DNA of 64,000 nt from Mesorhizobium sp. (GTDB lineage: Bacteria > Pseudomonadota > Alphaproteobacteria > Rhizobiales > Rhizobiaceae), in NCBI GenBank assembly GCA_004020875.1, contig SAPZ01000003.1, positions 1 to 64,000 on the forward strand, written 5' to 3'. Both the position numbers and the translations under genes were made by a program. This document shows positions 1-9,315 of this stretch, piece by piece; the stretch's first letter is position 1, and each line of letters opens with the position of its first letter. The notes beneath the pieces are model-generated. The model searched no databases. It saw only the letters and a list, made by a program, of their open reading frames with translations, and was not told the origin of the DNA.

Positions 1-343
1 GCTTTTCACGTTCGAGCCGCTTGCGCAGATTGTTCACCGCCTTGACCATCAGGAAAATGATGAATGCGAGGATCAGGAAGTTCAGCGCCACGGTGATGAA
101 GTTGCCATAGGCAAAGACTGCACCTTGCTTACGCGCGTCGGCCAGATTTGTGGCGGTCACGTTGTGCGACAGGCCAATGAAGTAATTGGAAAAGTCGACC
201 CCTCCGAGCGCACCGATGAAAGGCATGATGATGTCGTTGACCAAGGAATCGACGATCTTGCCGAAGGCAGCGCCGATGATGACGCCGACGGCCAGGTCCA
301 TCACATTGCCCTTGGAAATGAATTCCTGGAATTCTTTCAGCAT
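1..343 (-). CDS. mscL: Large-conductance mechanosensitive channel MscL (3' end cut by window)
   Basis: MscL opens under membrane tension and releases solutes during hypo-osmotic shock. The start is ATG at 343, preceded by a clear GGAGG. The visible 114 residues begin [20 protein letters not shown], the conserved amphipathic N-terminus and first transmembrane helix ([20 protein letters not shown]). A periplasmic loop follows, then the second helix ([20 protein letters not shown]) and a basic RKRLEREK tail. The family is usually about 140 residues, so roughly 25 residues lie beyond the left edge. The gene stands divergent from the sensor kinase that starts at 680. Identification is firm; only the C-terminus is missing. 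Confidence 0.96.
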   Translation of the reverse strand, partial: MLKEFQEFISKGNVMDLAVGVIIGAAFGKIVDSLVNDIIMPFIGALGGVDFSNYFIGLSHNVTATNLADARKQGAVFAYGNFITVALNFLILAFIIFLMVKAVNNLRKRLEREK

Positions 344-419
344 TCGACCCTCCTTGCCGTGACGAGCCGCGCTGCCGCCTCACCATTGTCCTTCGGCGCC
401 GGCCCGAGCCCACACTAAC

Positions 420-443
420 AAAAACCCCCGGTTGCAAAACCGG
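420..443 (-). terminator. Hairpin plus T-run on the minus strand upstream of mscL
   Basis: The arms CCGGTT (428-433) and AACCGG (438-443) are perfect and enclose a four-base loop. Read on the minus strand the hairpin is followed by GGG and five T (424-420), the form of an intrinsic terminator. No minus-strand gene lies upstream of it, so it may stop antisense transcription coming from the kinase gene or act in the mscL leader. The rest of the gap 344-679 holds the palindromic repeat at 597-638 and the kinase ribosome binding site. Confidence 0.45.
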
Positions 444-596
444 AAAAGCAACGAAGGCACCGATTTGTGTCGCGCATCGTCATCAGCCGCATATGCGCCG
501 AAAGCCGCAATGGACTCGCGCTCTGAGCTGTGCTTGCGTCAGGTCGGTCGAGCGTTTCATCGAAATGCCCGACTGCTTTGAGCACTTGTTCTGACG

Positions 597-638
597 CAAT
601 TCCGGACCGCAAATTGCCTGGTATTTTCCTCGGAATTG
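597..638. repeat. GCAATTCC-type palindromic intergenic repeat, degenerate copy
   Basis: The outer arms CAATTCCG (597-604) and CGGAATTG (631-638) are perfect inverted repeats. The interior has a TTTTCC block that matches the better copy at 23083-23125, but its GGAAAA partner is degenerate here. The element sits just upstream of the GGAGG and GTG start of the sensor kinase, so it lies in the leader or promoter of that gene. From general knowledge, sequences of this form are abundant between genes in rhizobial genomes. Confidence 0.6.
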
Positions 639-679
639 GTTGGGCGGGTGGGAGACCGGCCAGGGAGGAAGCACGGGCC

Positions 680-3600
680 GTGCAGGGCTGGTTCGTCGTC
701 ATCATCGCGATCGCCTATGTGACGCTGCTTTTCGCCATTGCCAGCGTCGGCGACCGGCGTGCCGCCGCCAACGGCCTGGGTAGGGCGCGGCCGTTCATCT
801 ATGCGCTCAGCCTGGCCATCTACTGCACCTCCTGGACCTTCTTCGGCTCCGTCGGGCTTTCCTCCGAGCGCGGCCTCGAATTCCTCGGTATCTATACCGG
901 CCCGGTGCTGGTCTTCGTGTTCGGCTTCCCGCTGCTCAACCGCCTGGTCCGGCTGGCGAAGAGCGAGAAGATCACCTCGATCGCCGACTTCCTCGGCGCC
1001 CGCTACGGCAAGAGCTTCACCGTCGCGGCGATCGCGACGTTGATCGCCACGATCGGCGCGGTGCCTTATATCGCGCTGCAGCTCAAGGCGATCTCGGGCT
1101 CGGTCAGCCTGATGATCGAGCACTATACCGGCTCGCCGCCCTCTTTCGATCCGTTCGTCAGTGATATCTCGCTGGTGGTGGCGATGCTGCTGGCGCTGTT
1201 CGCGGTGCTGTTCGGAACTCGCCACGCCGACGCCACGGAACATCAGGACGGGCTGGTTCTGGCGGTTGCGGTCGAGACGGTGGTGAAACTTGCCGCCTTT
1301 CTCGCCATCGGCCTGATGGTCACGTTCCTGATCTTCGGCGGCCCCGGCGACATGTTCGCCAAGCTCGCCGTCAACGCCCAGGTTCGCCAGGCGATGAGCT
1401 ACAACACCTCGCTGGCCACCTGGCTGGTGCTGACGACCTTGAGCGGCTTTGCCATTCTGATGCTGCCGCGGCAATTCTATGTCACCATCGTCGAGAACCG
1501 CAGCGAGGCCGAACTGCGCACGGCGACTTGGCTGTTCCCCCTCTATCTCGTGGCGATCAACCTCTTCGTGCTGCCGATCGCCTTTGCCGGCCTGTCGCTG
1601 GTCGGCACCAAGACCAGCAGCGACCTTTATGTCCTATCGCTGCCGCTGCTCGGCGGCCATGACGTGCTCGCCATGGCCGCCTTCGTCGGTGGCCTGTCGG
1701 CGGCGACCGCGATGGTGATCGTCGAAAGCGTCGCGCTGTCGATCATGATCTCCAACGATCTCATCATCCCGCTGTTCGTGCGCCGCGTGATCAAGACCAG
1801 CGCCTCGGAGAACGAGGATTGGTCCACACTGATCCTCAATGTGCGCCGCGCGTCCATCTTCATCCTGCTGTTCATCGCGTTCCTCTATTACCGCGAGAGC
1901 ACCAACAGCGTGCGGCTGTCCTCGATCGGGCTGATGTCGTTCGCGGCGATCGCGCAATTCGCGCCGGCACTGATCGGCGGCCTGATCTGGCGCCGCGCCA
2001 ACGGCCGGGGCGCCGCGCTTGGCATGGTCGCGGGCATCGCTGTCTGGGGGTACACGCTTCTTCTGCCTTCGCTCGCCGGCCCCGGTTCCGACCTCGTCGT
2101 CCATGGGCTGTTCGGCTTCGAGGCGCTGAGGCCACAGGCGCTGTTCGGCACCGTCGGCGAGCCGCTGAACCACGGCGTGCTGTGGAGCCTCTCGGTCAAC
2201 GCCCTGTTCTTCGTCCTGGGGTCGCTGTCGCGCGCGTCGGTGCCGCTGGAGCGTATCCAGGCGGCGATCTTCGTGCCGCGCGAGGCGAGCCCCATGCCAA
2301 GCCTCAGGCGCTTCCGCACCGCCGTCACCGTCAATGATCTCAAGGACACGATCTCGCGCTATCTCGGCGTCGAGCGAACGGAGCGCTCGTTCCAGTCTTT
2401 CGAGAAGAGCGCAAGCGTTTCGCTCCACGGCAAGGAGCAAGCGAGCATGGATGTCATCCGCTTCTCGGAGCAGTTGCTGGCAAGTGCCGTCGGCTCGTCC
2501 TCGGCGCGGCTGATCCTGTCGCTGCTCTTCCGCCGCAATGACCGCGATTCCAAGGATGCCTTCAAGCTGCTCGACGACGCCACCGAGGCGCTGCAGCACA
2601 ATCGCGATCTGCTCCAGATCGCACTTGACCAGATGGAGCAAGGCATCACCGTGTTCGACCGCGATTTCCGGCTGATCTGCTGGAACCGGCAATACCGGCT
2701 GCTTTTCGACCTCCCGGACGAGATGGGCCAGGTCGGCGTGTCGCTCGACCAGATCCTGCGCCATCTCGCCGAACGAGGCGATATCCCGGCCGACCAGCGC
2801 GTGACGATGCTCAACCGGCTGACCAGCTTCGCCGGACCATGGCAGATGGAGCTGAAGACCAGTGGGCGCATCCTGGAGCTACGCTCCAACCCGATGCCCG
2901 ACGGCGGCATCGTCGCCACCTATGCCGACATCTCCGGCCGCGTAGAGCAGGACCTGGCGCTCAAGCGCGCCAATGAGTCGCTCGAACAGCGGGTCAAGAC
3001 CCGCACCATCGAGCTCACCCGGGTCAACGAGGAGCTGGCGCAGGCGCAGATGCTGGCCGAGGAGGCCAATCTCGGCAAGACGCGCTTCCTGGCCGCCGCC
3101 GGCCACGACATCCTGCAACCGCTGAACGCCGCACGGCTCTATTGCTCGTCGCTGATCGAGAAGGCCGGCAACGGGCCGGCCGGCAAGGCGGCGGTCAACA
3201 TCGAGTCCTCGCTGGAATCGGTCGAGACCATCCTCGGTGCCGTGCTCGACATCTCGCGGCTCGACGCCGGCGCCATGAAACCCGAAGACACCGCCTTCAA
3301 CCTTGGCGGGCTGCTTGGCCAGATCGGCAATGATTTCCGCCCCTTAGCCGCCGCAAAGAAGCTCGAACTCAAGATCATGCTGTCCTCGCTCGGCGTCATG
3401 ACCGACCGCAACCTTTTGCGGCGGCTGATCCAGAACCTGGTCTCGAACGCCATCAAATACACGCGCGAGGGCCGCATCCTTGTGGGAGTGCGGCGCCGCG
3501 GCGGACTGGCCGAGATCCAGGTGATCGACACCGGCATCGGCATCGCCGGCGACAAGCTCAACACCGTCTTTCACGAATTCACGCGCCTCGACGAAGGCGT

Positions 3601-4165
3601 GCGCGAAGCGGAAGGCCTTGGCCTCGGGCTCTCCATCGTCGATCGCATCGCGCGGGTGCTGCGGCTCGAAATACGCATTTTCTCCAACCCGGGCAAAGGC
3701 ACGCGCTTTTCCGTTATCCTACCGGTCGCCGCTGTCGCGCCGCTGCCGCGCGAGATCGGCAAGGCGCCGGCGCGCGCCGCATCGACGCTTGCCGGGCTCA
3801 ACGTGCTCTGCATCGACAATGACGCGCGCATCCTCGACGGCATGCGGCTGCTGCTCGAAGGCTGGGGCTGCCATGTCGAGACGGCTTCGGGATCGGGAGA
3901 GCTCGTGCGGCCTGACGCAACGAGGCCGGATGTCGTGCTCGCGGACTACCATCTCGACGGCGGCACCGGGCTCGACGCGATCGCCAGGCTGCGCGCCGCC
4001 TACGGCCAGGACCTGCCTTGCGTGCTGGTCACCGCCGACCGCTCCAGCGAGGTCCGCGCCGCCGCAAGCCAGCTCGACATTCCGGTCGTCAACAAGCCGG
4101 TGAAGCCCGCCGTGCTGCGCTCGATGATGGCAAGGGTCAGGCCGCTGGCGCCGGCGGCGGAGTAG
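680..4165 (+). CDS. Hybrid sensor histidine kinase with sodium/solute symporter-like input domain
   Basis: This 1161-residue inner-membrane kinase has about 12 N-terminal membrane segments resembling a sodium:solute symporter (about residues 1-520). A PAS domain follows (about 640-740, ALDQMEQGITVFDRDF), then a coiled linker, a HisKA domain with His809 in AAGHDILQPLNAARL, a HATPase (NLVSNAIKYTREG; GLGLGLSIV) and a C-terminal receiver with Asp1089 in LADYHLDGG. The GTG start at 680 has GGGAGGAA ten bases upstream; an in-frame start at 530 has no such site. The order matches the CrbS/MxtR/NahK-type kinases, which in other proteobacteria pair with NarL-type regulators to control acetate or alcohol use. 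The convergent regulator at 4179-4862 is the likely partner. The ligand is not deducible here. Confidence 0.9.
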   Translation: MQGWFVVIIAIAYVTLLFAIASVGDRRAAANGLGRARPFIYALSLAIYCTSWTFFGSVGLSSERGLEFLGIYTGPVLVFVFGFPLLNRLVRLAKSEKITSIADFLGARYGKSFTVAAIATLIATIGAVPYIALQLKAISGSVSLMIEHYTGSPPSFDPFVSDISLVVAMLLALFAVLFGTRHADATEHQDGLVLAVAVETVVKLAAFLAIGLMVTFLIFGGPGDMFAKLAVNAQVRQAMSYNTSLATWLVLTTLSGFAILMLPRQFYVTIVENRSEAELRTATWLFPLYLVAINLFVLPIAFAGLSLVGTKTSSDLYVLSLPLLGGHDVLAMAAFVGGLSAATAMVIVESVALSIMISNDLIIPLFVRRVIKTSASENEDWSTLILNVRRASIFILLFIAFLYYRESTNSVRLSSIGLMSFAAIAQFAPALIGGLIWRRANGRGAALGMVAGIAVWGYTLLLPSLAGPGSDLVVHGLFGFEALRPQALFGTVGEPLNHGVLWSLSVNALFFVLGSLSRASVPLERIQAAIFVPREASPMPSLRRFRTAVTVNDLKDTISRYLGVERTERSFQSFEKSASVSLHGKEQASMDVIRFSEQLLASAVGSSSARLILSLLFRRNDRDSKDAFKLLDDATEALQHNRDLLQIALDQMEQGITVFDRDFRLICWNRQYRLLFDLPDEMGQVGVSLDQILRHLAERGDIPADQRVTMLNRLTSFAGPWQMELKTSGRILELRSNPMPDGGIVATYADISGRVEQDLALKRANESLEQRVKTRTIELTRVNEELAQAQMLAEEANLGKTRFLAAAGHDILQPLNAARLYCSSLIEKAGNGPAGKAAVNIESSLESVETILGAVLDISRLDAGAMKPEDTAFNLGGLLGQIGNDFRPLAAAKKLELKIMLSSLGVMTDRNLLRRLIQNLVSNAIKYTREGRILVGVRRRGGLAEIQVIDTGIGIAGDKLNTVFHEFTRLDEGVREAEGLGLGLSIVDRIARVLRLEIRIFSNPGKGTRFSVILPVAAVAPLPREIGKAPARAASTLAGLNVLCIDNDARILDGMRLLLEGWGCHVETASGSGELVRPDATRPDVVLADYHLDGGTGLDAIARLRAAYGQDLPCVLVTADRSSEVRAAASQLDIPVVNKPVKPAVLRSMMARVRPLAPAAE

Positions 4166-4178
4166 AGGCAGATGTAGC

Positions 4179-4862
4179 TTAACTTACCGGCTGCAGCGGG
4201 TCATTGCCGATCTTGGAGAGCTGGATGACCGCTTGCGTGCGGCTGTCGACGCCGAGCTTCTGCAGGATGGCCGAGACATGGGCCTTGATGGTGGCTTCGG
4301 AGACGCCGAGCTCATAGGCGATCTGCTTGTTGAGCAGGCCTTCCGCCAGCATGCCGAGCACGCGCGTCTGCTGCGGCGTCAGAGCCTGCAAGCGTTTGAT
4401 CAGGTCGGAGATTTCCGGGTCGCGCTCGACGCCGAGCTCGACGCCCGCGGGGGCCGCGATATCGCCGGCGAGCACAGCCTGCACCGCAGCACGGATTTCT
4501 TCCATGCTGGCCGATTTGGAGATGAAGCCGGAAGCGCCGAGATCGAGGGCGCGGCGGATGGTGACGGGGTCGTCATGCGCCGACACGACCACCAGCGGCA
4601 CCGCCGGATGGATGCCGCGCAGCGCAATCAGTCCGGAGAGGCCGCTGGCGCCCGGCATCGACAGATCGAGCAGCACCATGTCGATATCCTCATTGGCCAG
4701 CACCAGAGCCTTGGCGCTTTCGAAATCCCCGGCCTCGTGAATGGCGGTAACGTCGCCGATGCCGGCCAACGCCTCCTTCAAGGCGCCGCGAAAAAGCGGG
4801 TGGTCGTCGGCAATGACGAAAGTGTGGCCCGGCGGCAAATATCCCTCCCCCGATCCCGTCAC
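4179..4862 (-). CDS. NarL/LuxR-type two-component response regulator
   Basis: The 227-residue protein has a receiver domain (FVIADDHPLFRGALKEAL, with the phospho-acceptor Asp in DMVLLDLSMPGASG) and a C-terminal LuxR-type helix-turn-helix (LTPQQTRVLGMLAEGLLNKQIAYELGVSEATIKAHVSAILQKLGV). It is convergent with the hybrid kinase and separated from it by 13 bases, which suggests they form a pair. This is the arrangement class of CrbR/ErdR, regulators of acetyl-CoA synthetase genes in other bacteria, so a role in acetate metabolism is a fair inference. The called start is GTG at 4862. A TTG eight codons later sits close behind GGGGGAGGG and could be the real start. Confidence 0.88.
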   Translation of the reverse strand: MTGSGEGYLPPGHTFVIADDHPLFRGALKEALAGIGDVTAIHEAGDFESAKALVLANEDIDMVLLDLSMPGASGLSGLIALRGIHPAVPLVVVSAHDDPVTIRRALDLGASGFISKSASMEEIRAAVQAVLAGDIAAPAGVELGVERDPEISDLIKRLQALTPQQTRVLGMLAEGLLNKQIAYELGVSEATIKAHVSAILQKLGVDSRTQAVIQLSKIGNDPLQPVS

Positions 4863-4975
4863 GGTCTTCTGTTTCTTGCGGGGACCGGAATGATTATGCG
4901 GCGACGCGGCGCTTTTTCAAGCGGCAAAGGCCGCGCGCGGGGTTTTCCCCAAGGGGGCGGCCCAGTCGCGCAGGC

Positions 4976-5413
4976 TCAGGTTTTCTGCTGGTTCAGCTTG
5001 CCCCCGCCGTCACCGTCTTCCTTATCCATTTCCTTGACGATGTCCTTGAAGGTCCGGAAGAAGCGTTCCATGTAGCCCATGGTCCTGTTGAAATCCTCTT
5101 CGCTCGGCAGTTGCGACTCCAGCCGGGCGGAGAGTGAATTCTCCAGCTTGGCGACCCGCGCATCGAGGGCCTTGACGGAATTGTCCAGCCGGTCGATCTC
5201 GTCCTGGTAGGCGGCCCGCTCGTCCGCCGCCATCTTGCAGACGAGCTGACCGGTACGCTCCTCGCAGATCGACATGGCGCCGGTCCTCGTGTCCATGCGG
5301 ACATAGCCGTTCGCCGACTTCTCCAAACGGTAGTGATCGGTCTCCTCGGAATAGGCGGAAGCGGCAACTAAAGAGCAAAGCGCCGCGGGGATCAGGATGT
5401 GCTGCAGACGCAT
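4976..5413 (-). CDS. Secreted coiled-coil protein of unknown function
   Basis: I do not recognise a named family. The 145-residue product starts at ATG 5413 with a strong GGAGGACG. It opens with a signal peptide (MRLQHILIPAALCSLVAASAYS, likely cleaved after the Ala-x-Ala region). A short segment contains two cysteines (SICEERTGQLVCKMAADE), followed by a predicted coiled coil (about residues 65-105, DRLDNSVKALDARVAKLENSL) and a charged C-terminus rich in Lys, Asp and Gly. The two cysteines could form a periplasmic disulfide. It is followed on its 3' side by the response regulator on the same strand and is divergent from the DUF952 gene. Confidence 0.7.
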   Translation of the reverse strand: MRLQHILIPAALCSLVAASAYSEETDHYRLEKSANGYVRMDTRTGAMSICEERTGQLVCKMAADERAAYQDEIDRLDNSVKALDARVAKLENSLSARLESQLPSEEDFNRTMGYMERFFRTFKDIVKEMDKEDGDGGGKLNQQKT

Positions 5414-5524
5414 ATCGTCCTCCATGAGCCAGTGAAGGCGGGCTATCACAGGTTTGCGCCCGAAATGCGGAAGAGTCGAGCTTCAAGCCTTCCCCGCTTC
5501 TTCGGTTCGGACTATAGCGCGAGA

Positions 5525-5872
5525 ATGTCTCAGATTATCTACAAGATCGCCCCCGAGGCGCTTTGGCGCGAGGCCGAAAAGAACGGGCGCTTCACCGGAG
5601 CGCCGATCGACATCGCAGACGGCTTCATCCATTTCTCCACCGCGGCGCAGGTGCGCGAGACAGCGGCGAAACATTTCGCCGGCCAGACGGGCCTGCTGCT
5701 GATCGCCATCGACGGGGAGAAGCTGGGTGACACCCTAAAATACGAGGTGTCGCGGGGCGGCGCGCTGTTCCCGCATCTCTACGCCCCGCTCGCTCTCGAT
5801 GCCGTCCTTTGGGTCAAGCCGCTGCCGCTCGGCGCCGGCGGCCACGAATTCCCGGCGCTGGAGGGCGAATGA
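5525..5872 (+). CDS. DUF952 family protein
   Basis: This small 115-residue soluble protein matches the DUF952 (COG3502) family by its pattern IIYKIAPEALWREAEKNGRFTGAPIDIADGFIHFSTAAQV and the later LFPHLYAPLALDAVLWVKPL. The function of the family is unknown. The ATG at 5525 is chosen because the conserved domain starts there; a longer frame begins at 5399 but runs through the region between divergent genes. Its stop overlaps the pyrD start in an ATGA arrangement, so the two are very likely co-transcribed and translationally coupled. Confidence 0.85.
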   Translation: MSQIIYKIAPEALWREAEKNGRFTGAPIDIADGFIHFSTAAQVRETAAKHFAGQTGLLLIAIDGEKLGDTLKYEVSRGGALFPHLYAPLALDAVLWVKPLPLGAGGHEFPALEGE

Positions 5873-6948
5873 GCGTGCTCGACCGGATAGGCCAGAAGCT
5901 GCTTTTCTCCTTCGATCCGGAAACAGCGCATGGCGTGTCGATCGCGGCACTGCGTTGCGGGCTTCCGGTTGGCGCGGCCGCGCCACGCGAAGCGCGGCTC
6001 AAGATCAGGCTTTGTGGCCTCGAGTTCCCGAATCCCCTCGGCATGGCCGCCGGCTATGACAAGAACGCCGAAGTGCCGGACGCGCTGCTTGGGCTTGGCT
6101 TCGGCTTTACCGAGGTCGGCACCATCACGCCGCTGCCGCAGCCCGGCAATCCCAAGCCGCGCATCTTCCGCCTGACCGCGGACGAGGCCGTGATCAACCG
6201 GCTGGGCTTCAACAATGAAGGCCATGCGGCGGCCGAAAAGCGGCTTGCCGCGCGCAAGGGGCGGCCAGGCATCGTCGGCGTCAACATCGGCGCCAACAAG
6301 GACAGCGCCGACCGCATCGCCGATTATGAGCGCGGCGTCGCCCGCTTCGCGCCCTATGCAAGCTATCTGACCGTCAACATCTCCTCGCCCAACACGCCGG
6401 GCCTGCGCAACATGCAGGCGCGCGAGCAACTCGACGAATTGCTGTCGCGGGTGATGTCAGCGCGTGCCGCGGCTTCTGCCCAGCCGCCAGTCTTCCTCAA
6501 GATCGCGCCGGATCTGGTTGAGGCGGAGTTGGAAGACATTGCCGCCGAGGTCACCGAGAAGAAGATCGACGGCGTCATCGTCTCCAACACGACGCTGGCG
6601 CGCACCGGACTGCAGAGCGGCGGCGTGGCCAATGAAACCGGGGGGCTCTCGGGAAAACCGTTGTTCGAGCGTTCGACCGCGATACTGGCCCGGATGCGCA
6701 AGCTGGTCGGACCGCAGATGGCGATCATCGGTGTCGGCGGGGTCGACTCCGCTGAGGCGGCATTGGAAAAGATCCGCGCTGGCGCCGACCTGGTCCAGCT
6801 CTACACCGGCATCATCTATGCCGGCCCGGCGCTGCCCGGACGCATCGTTGACGGCATGGCGCGGTTCGCGGAGAGGGAGCGGCTTGGCTCGATCCGAGAC
6901 CTGCGCGACACCGCCTGTGACCACTGGGCTGCAAGGCCGATCAGTTGA
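5869..6948 (+). CDS. pyrD: Dihydroorotate dehydrogenase (quinone), class 2
   Basis: PyrD oxidises dihydroorotate to orotate in pyrimidine synthesis and passes electrons to membrane quinone. The 359-residue product has the class 2 N-terminal extension (LDRIGQKLLFSFDPETAHG) used for membrane and quinone contact. It also shows NPLGMAAGYDKNAEVPDALL, the catalytic serine region VNISSPNTPGLR, SNTTLARTGL, and the FMN phosphate loop IIGVGGVDSAEAALEKI followed by GADLVQLYTGIIYAGP. The start is ATG 5869, overlapping the DUF952 stop by four bases. Its 3' end overlaps the convergent MATE gene by eight bases. Confidence 0.97.
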   Translation: MSVLDRIGQKLLFSFDPETAHGVSIAALRCGLPVGAAAPREARLKIRLCGLEFPNPLGMAAGYDKNAEVPDALLGLGFGFTEVGTITPLPQPGNPKPRIFRLTADEAVINRLGFNNEGHAAAEKRLAARKGRPGIVGVNIGANKDSADRIADYERGVARFAPYASYLTVNISSPNTPGLRNMQAREQLDELLSRVMSARAAASAQPPVFLKIAPDLVEAELEDIAAEVTEKKIDGVIVSNTTLARTGLQSGGVANETGGLSGKPLFERSTAILARMRKLVGPQMAIIGVGGVDSAEAALEKIRAGADLVQLYTGIIYAGPALPGRIVDGMARFAERERLGSIRDLRDTACDHWAARPIS

Positions 6949-8275
6949 ATGCCGTGCGTGCCCTGATCCTCAGCACCGCAAGCAAGCTCACTCCCCGCAC
7001 CAGCAGGAAGACGTGCAGCGATGCCCATAGACCGTTGTTGCCGAAGGCGGGCGCCAGCGTGATCAGCGCGGCGCTGAAAGCGAGGAACGACAACAGCATC
7101 ATGTTGCGCATGTCGCGCGACCAGGTGGCGCCGATGAAGACGCCGTCCATCTCGAAGGCCAGCACGCCGCTCAGCGCCGTGAAGGCCGCCCAGGGCAGAT
7201 AGGTGTCGGCGATTGCGCGGACCTCCGGCGAGGTCGTGACCAGCGCCACCAGACTCGCGCCAGCGGTCAGCAGGGTTAGCGTGGCGAGACCTGCGAGCCC
7301 AAAACCCCAAATCAGCGTCAGCCGCACGGCCTGCTGGAAGGGAGCAGGCGCTTGCGCGCCGATAGCGCGGCCGGCCAACTGCTCCGCGGCGGTGGCGAAC
7401 CCGTCGAGGAAATAGCCGGCGATGAGGAAGAAATTCATCAGCACGGCATTGGCGGCAAGCGTCACCGTGCCGAACTGCGCGCCCTGCCTGGTGAATAGCG
7501 CGAAGGCGGCAAGCAGCGAGAAGGAGCGGATCATAATATCGCGGTTGAGCGACAGCATGCGTCGGTATGCCGACAAATCGAGGATACGCCGGCACGACGG
7601 CCGCTCCAGCGTGCGGAAGCGGCTGAGCACGATGGCAAGGCCAAGCAGCATGGCCAGGAACTCGCCGGTGACCGTCGCCCAGGCGACCCCGGCAACACCC
7701 CAGCCCAGCTCAAGGCCGAGCAGGAAGCAGAGCGCGATGTTGATGCCGTTGAGCACCGCCTGCAGCATCAGGCCGAGTCCGCCTTCGCCGCGTCCCAGCA
7801 CGTAGCCCAGTATAGCGTAGTTGATCAGCGAGAAGGGGGCGGCGAGCAGCCTGATGCGGATATAGACCGACATGGCCGCGCTGACGCGCGGCTCGGCGCC
7901 CATGAACCATTGGCCGGCAACGGCAAAGAGCGGCGAAAGAGCGGCAAGCATGACGCCCGCGACGACAGCGATCAGCACGGCGCGCCACAGCACCGCCTGC
8001 TCTTCCAGCGCATCGCCGCGCCCGAAGGCCTGAGCGACAAGGCCGGTCGTGCCGGAGCGCAGGAAATTGAAGGTGGTGAAGACGACATCGAAAACCAGCG
8101 ATCCCGCCGCCAGGCCGCCGAGCAGCGCCGCGTCGCCGAACTGGCCGACCACCGCCGTGTCGACGATGCCGAGCAGCGGCGTCGTCAGATAGGCGAGCGT
8201 CATCGGCACGGCGATCGCCAGCACCGAGCGATTGGTGACGGCGAAGGACCTGAGATTGGCTTCAGTCGCGTCCAA
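6941..8275 (-). CDS. MATE family efflux transporter (DinF-like)
   Basis: The 444-residue polytopic protein has about 12 hydrophobic segments in two homologous halves, as in MATE drug/sodium or proton antiporters. Family signs are AVPMTLAYLTTPLLGIVDTAVVGQFGDAALLGGLAAGSLVFDVVFTTFNFLRSGTTGLVAQAFGRGD in the first half and LNRDIMIRSFSLLAAFALFTRQGAQFG at the start of the second, typical of the DinF branch. The start called is TTG at 8275 because no ATG or GTG fits the conserved N-terminus; no good ribosome binding site is visible, so the start is uncertain. The substrate is unknown. Confidence 0.9.
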   Translation of the reverse strand: MDATEANLRSFAVTNRSVLAIAVPMTLAYLTTPLLGIVDTAVVGQFGDAALLGGLAAGSLVFDVVFTTFNFLRSGTTGLVAQAFGRGDALEEQAVLWRAVLIAVVAGVMLAALSPLFAVAGQWFMGAEPRVSAAMSVYIRIRLLAAPFSLINYAILGYVLGRGEGGLGLMLQAVLNGINIALCFLLGLELGWGVAGVAWATVTGEFLAMLLGLAIVLSRFRTLERPSCRRILDLSAYRRMLSLNRDIMIRSFSLLAAFALFTRQGAQFGTVTLAANAVLMNFFLIAGYFLDGFATAAEQLAGRAIGAQAPAPFQQAVRLTLIWGFGLAGLATLTLLTAGASLVALVTTSPEVRAIADTYLPWAAFTALSGVLAFEMDGVFIGATWSRDMRNMMLLSFLAFSAALITLAPAFGNNGLWASLHVFLLVRGVSLLAVLRIRARTAFN

Positions 8276-8400
8276 GGGGATTGCTGCCTGTCTGATTACG
8301 GCTTGATCGAGGACCCGATGTGCCCCAGTTTGCCGGCGTCACGCAACCACATCCGCCGGACTGCCAGCCGAATTCCAGAGCTGGCGTAGCCTCTCGATCC

Positions 8401-9303
8401 ATGCCGCTGCAGATCGTCCATCACCCCGACTATGACGCCGGCTTCGCCGTGAACCATCGCTTTCCGATGAGCAAATACCCGCTTTTGATGGAGGCCTTGC
8501 GCCTGCGCGGGCTGACCGTGCCGGGCGCGCTCTCGATGCCGGAACCGGCGCAGGCATCACGGCTGAAGCTTGCCCACGCAGCCGACTACGTCGACCAGGT
8601 GATCGCCTGCCAGGTGGCGGAGAAGATAGAGCGCGAGATCGGCTTTCCCGTTGGCCCGCGCGTGTCGCTGAGGGCGCAGCTCGCTACCGCCGGCACCTTG
8701 CTGGCGGCCAGGCTGGCTTTGAAACACGGCATCGCCTGCAACGCCGCCGGCGGCAGCCATCACGCCAGGCGGGCGCAAGGCGCCGGATTCTGCACCTTCA
8801 ATGATGTCGCCGTCGCCGCGCTGGCGCTTCTGGCGGAAGGTGCCGTCGAAAACGTGCTGATTGTCGATCTCGACGTGCATCAGGGCGACGGCACGGCAGA
8901 CATTCTGAAGGACGAACCGCGCGCCTTCACCTTTTCCATGCATGGCGAGCGCAACTACCCGGTGCGCAAGATCGCCTCCGACCTCGACATCGCCTTGCCG
9001 GACGGCACCAGCGACGACGCCTATCTCGATCGGCTCGCCGCCGTCCTACCGGAACTATCCGCGCAAAAGCATTGGGACATCGTCTTCTACAATGCGGGCG
9101 TGGATGTGCATGCCGAGGACAGGCTCGGCCGGCTGGCGCTGAGCGACGATGGCCTCCGCGCCCGCGAAGACATGGTCATCGGCCATTTCCGTAACCACGG
9201 CGTTCCGCTGTGCGGCGTCATCGGCGGCGGCTACTCGACCGATGTGCCGGCGCTGGCCGCGCGTCACGCCATGTTGTTCGAGGTCGCCTCCCGATATGTG
9301 TGA
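8401..9303 (+). CDS. Histone deacetylase family protein (zinc amidohydrolase)
   Basis: The 300-residue protein belongs to the HDAC/acetoin utilisation/acetylpolyamine amidohydrolase superfamily, zinc enzymes that remove acyl groups from amines. Visible active-site blocks are the histidine pair in GGSHHARRAQGAGFCTFND, the zinc ligands in IVDLDVHQGDGTADIL, and YNAGVDVHAEDRLGRLALSDDGL with GGGYSTD near the end. In bacteria the substrate is often an acetylated polyamine or another small amine; nothing here fixes it. The start is ATG 8401, just ahead of LQIVHHPDYD. It stands alone between a divergent MATE gene and a convergent small membrane protein. Confidence 0.9.
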   Translation: MPLQIVHHPDYDAGFAVNHRFPMSKYPLLMEALRLRGLTVPGALSMPEPAQASRLKLAHAADYVDQVIACQVAEKIEREIGFPVGPRVSLRAQLATAGTLLAARLALKHGIACNAAGGSHHARRAQGAGFCTFNDVAVAALALLAEGAVENVLIVDLDVHQGDGTADILKDEPRAFTFSMHGERNYPVRKIASDLDIALPDGTSDDAYLDRLAAVLPELSAQKHWDIVFYNAGVDVHAEDRLGRLALSDDGLRAREDMVIGHFRNHGVPLCGVIGGGYSTDVPALAARHAMLFEVASRYV

Positions 9304-9315
9304 TCAAGGCGCACG

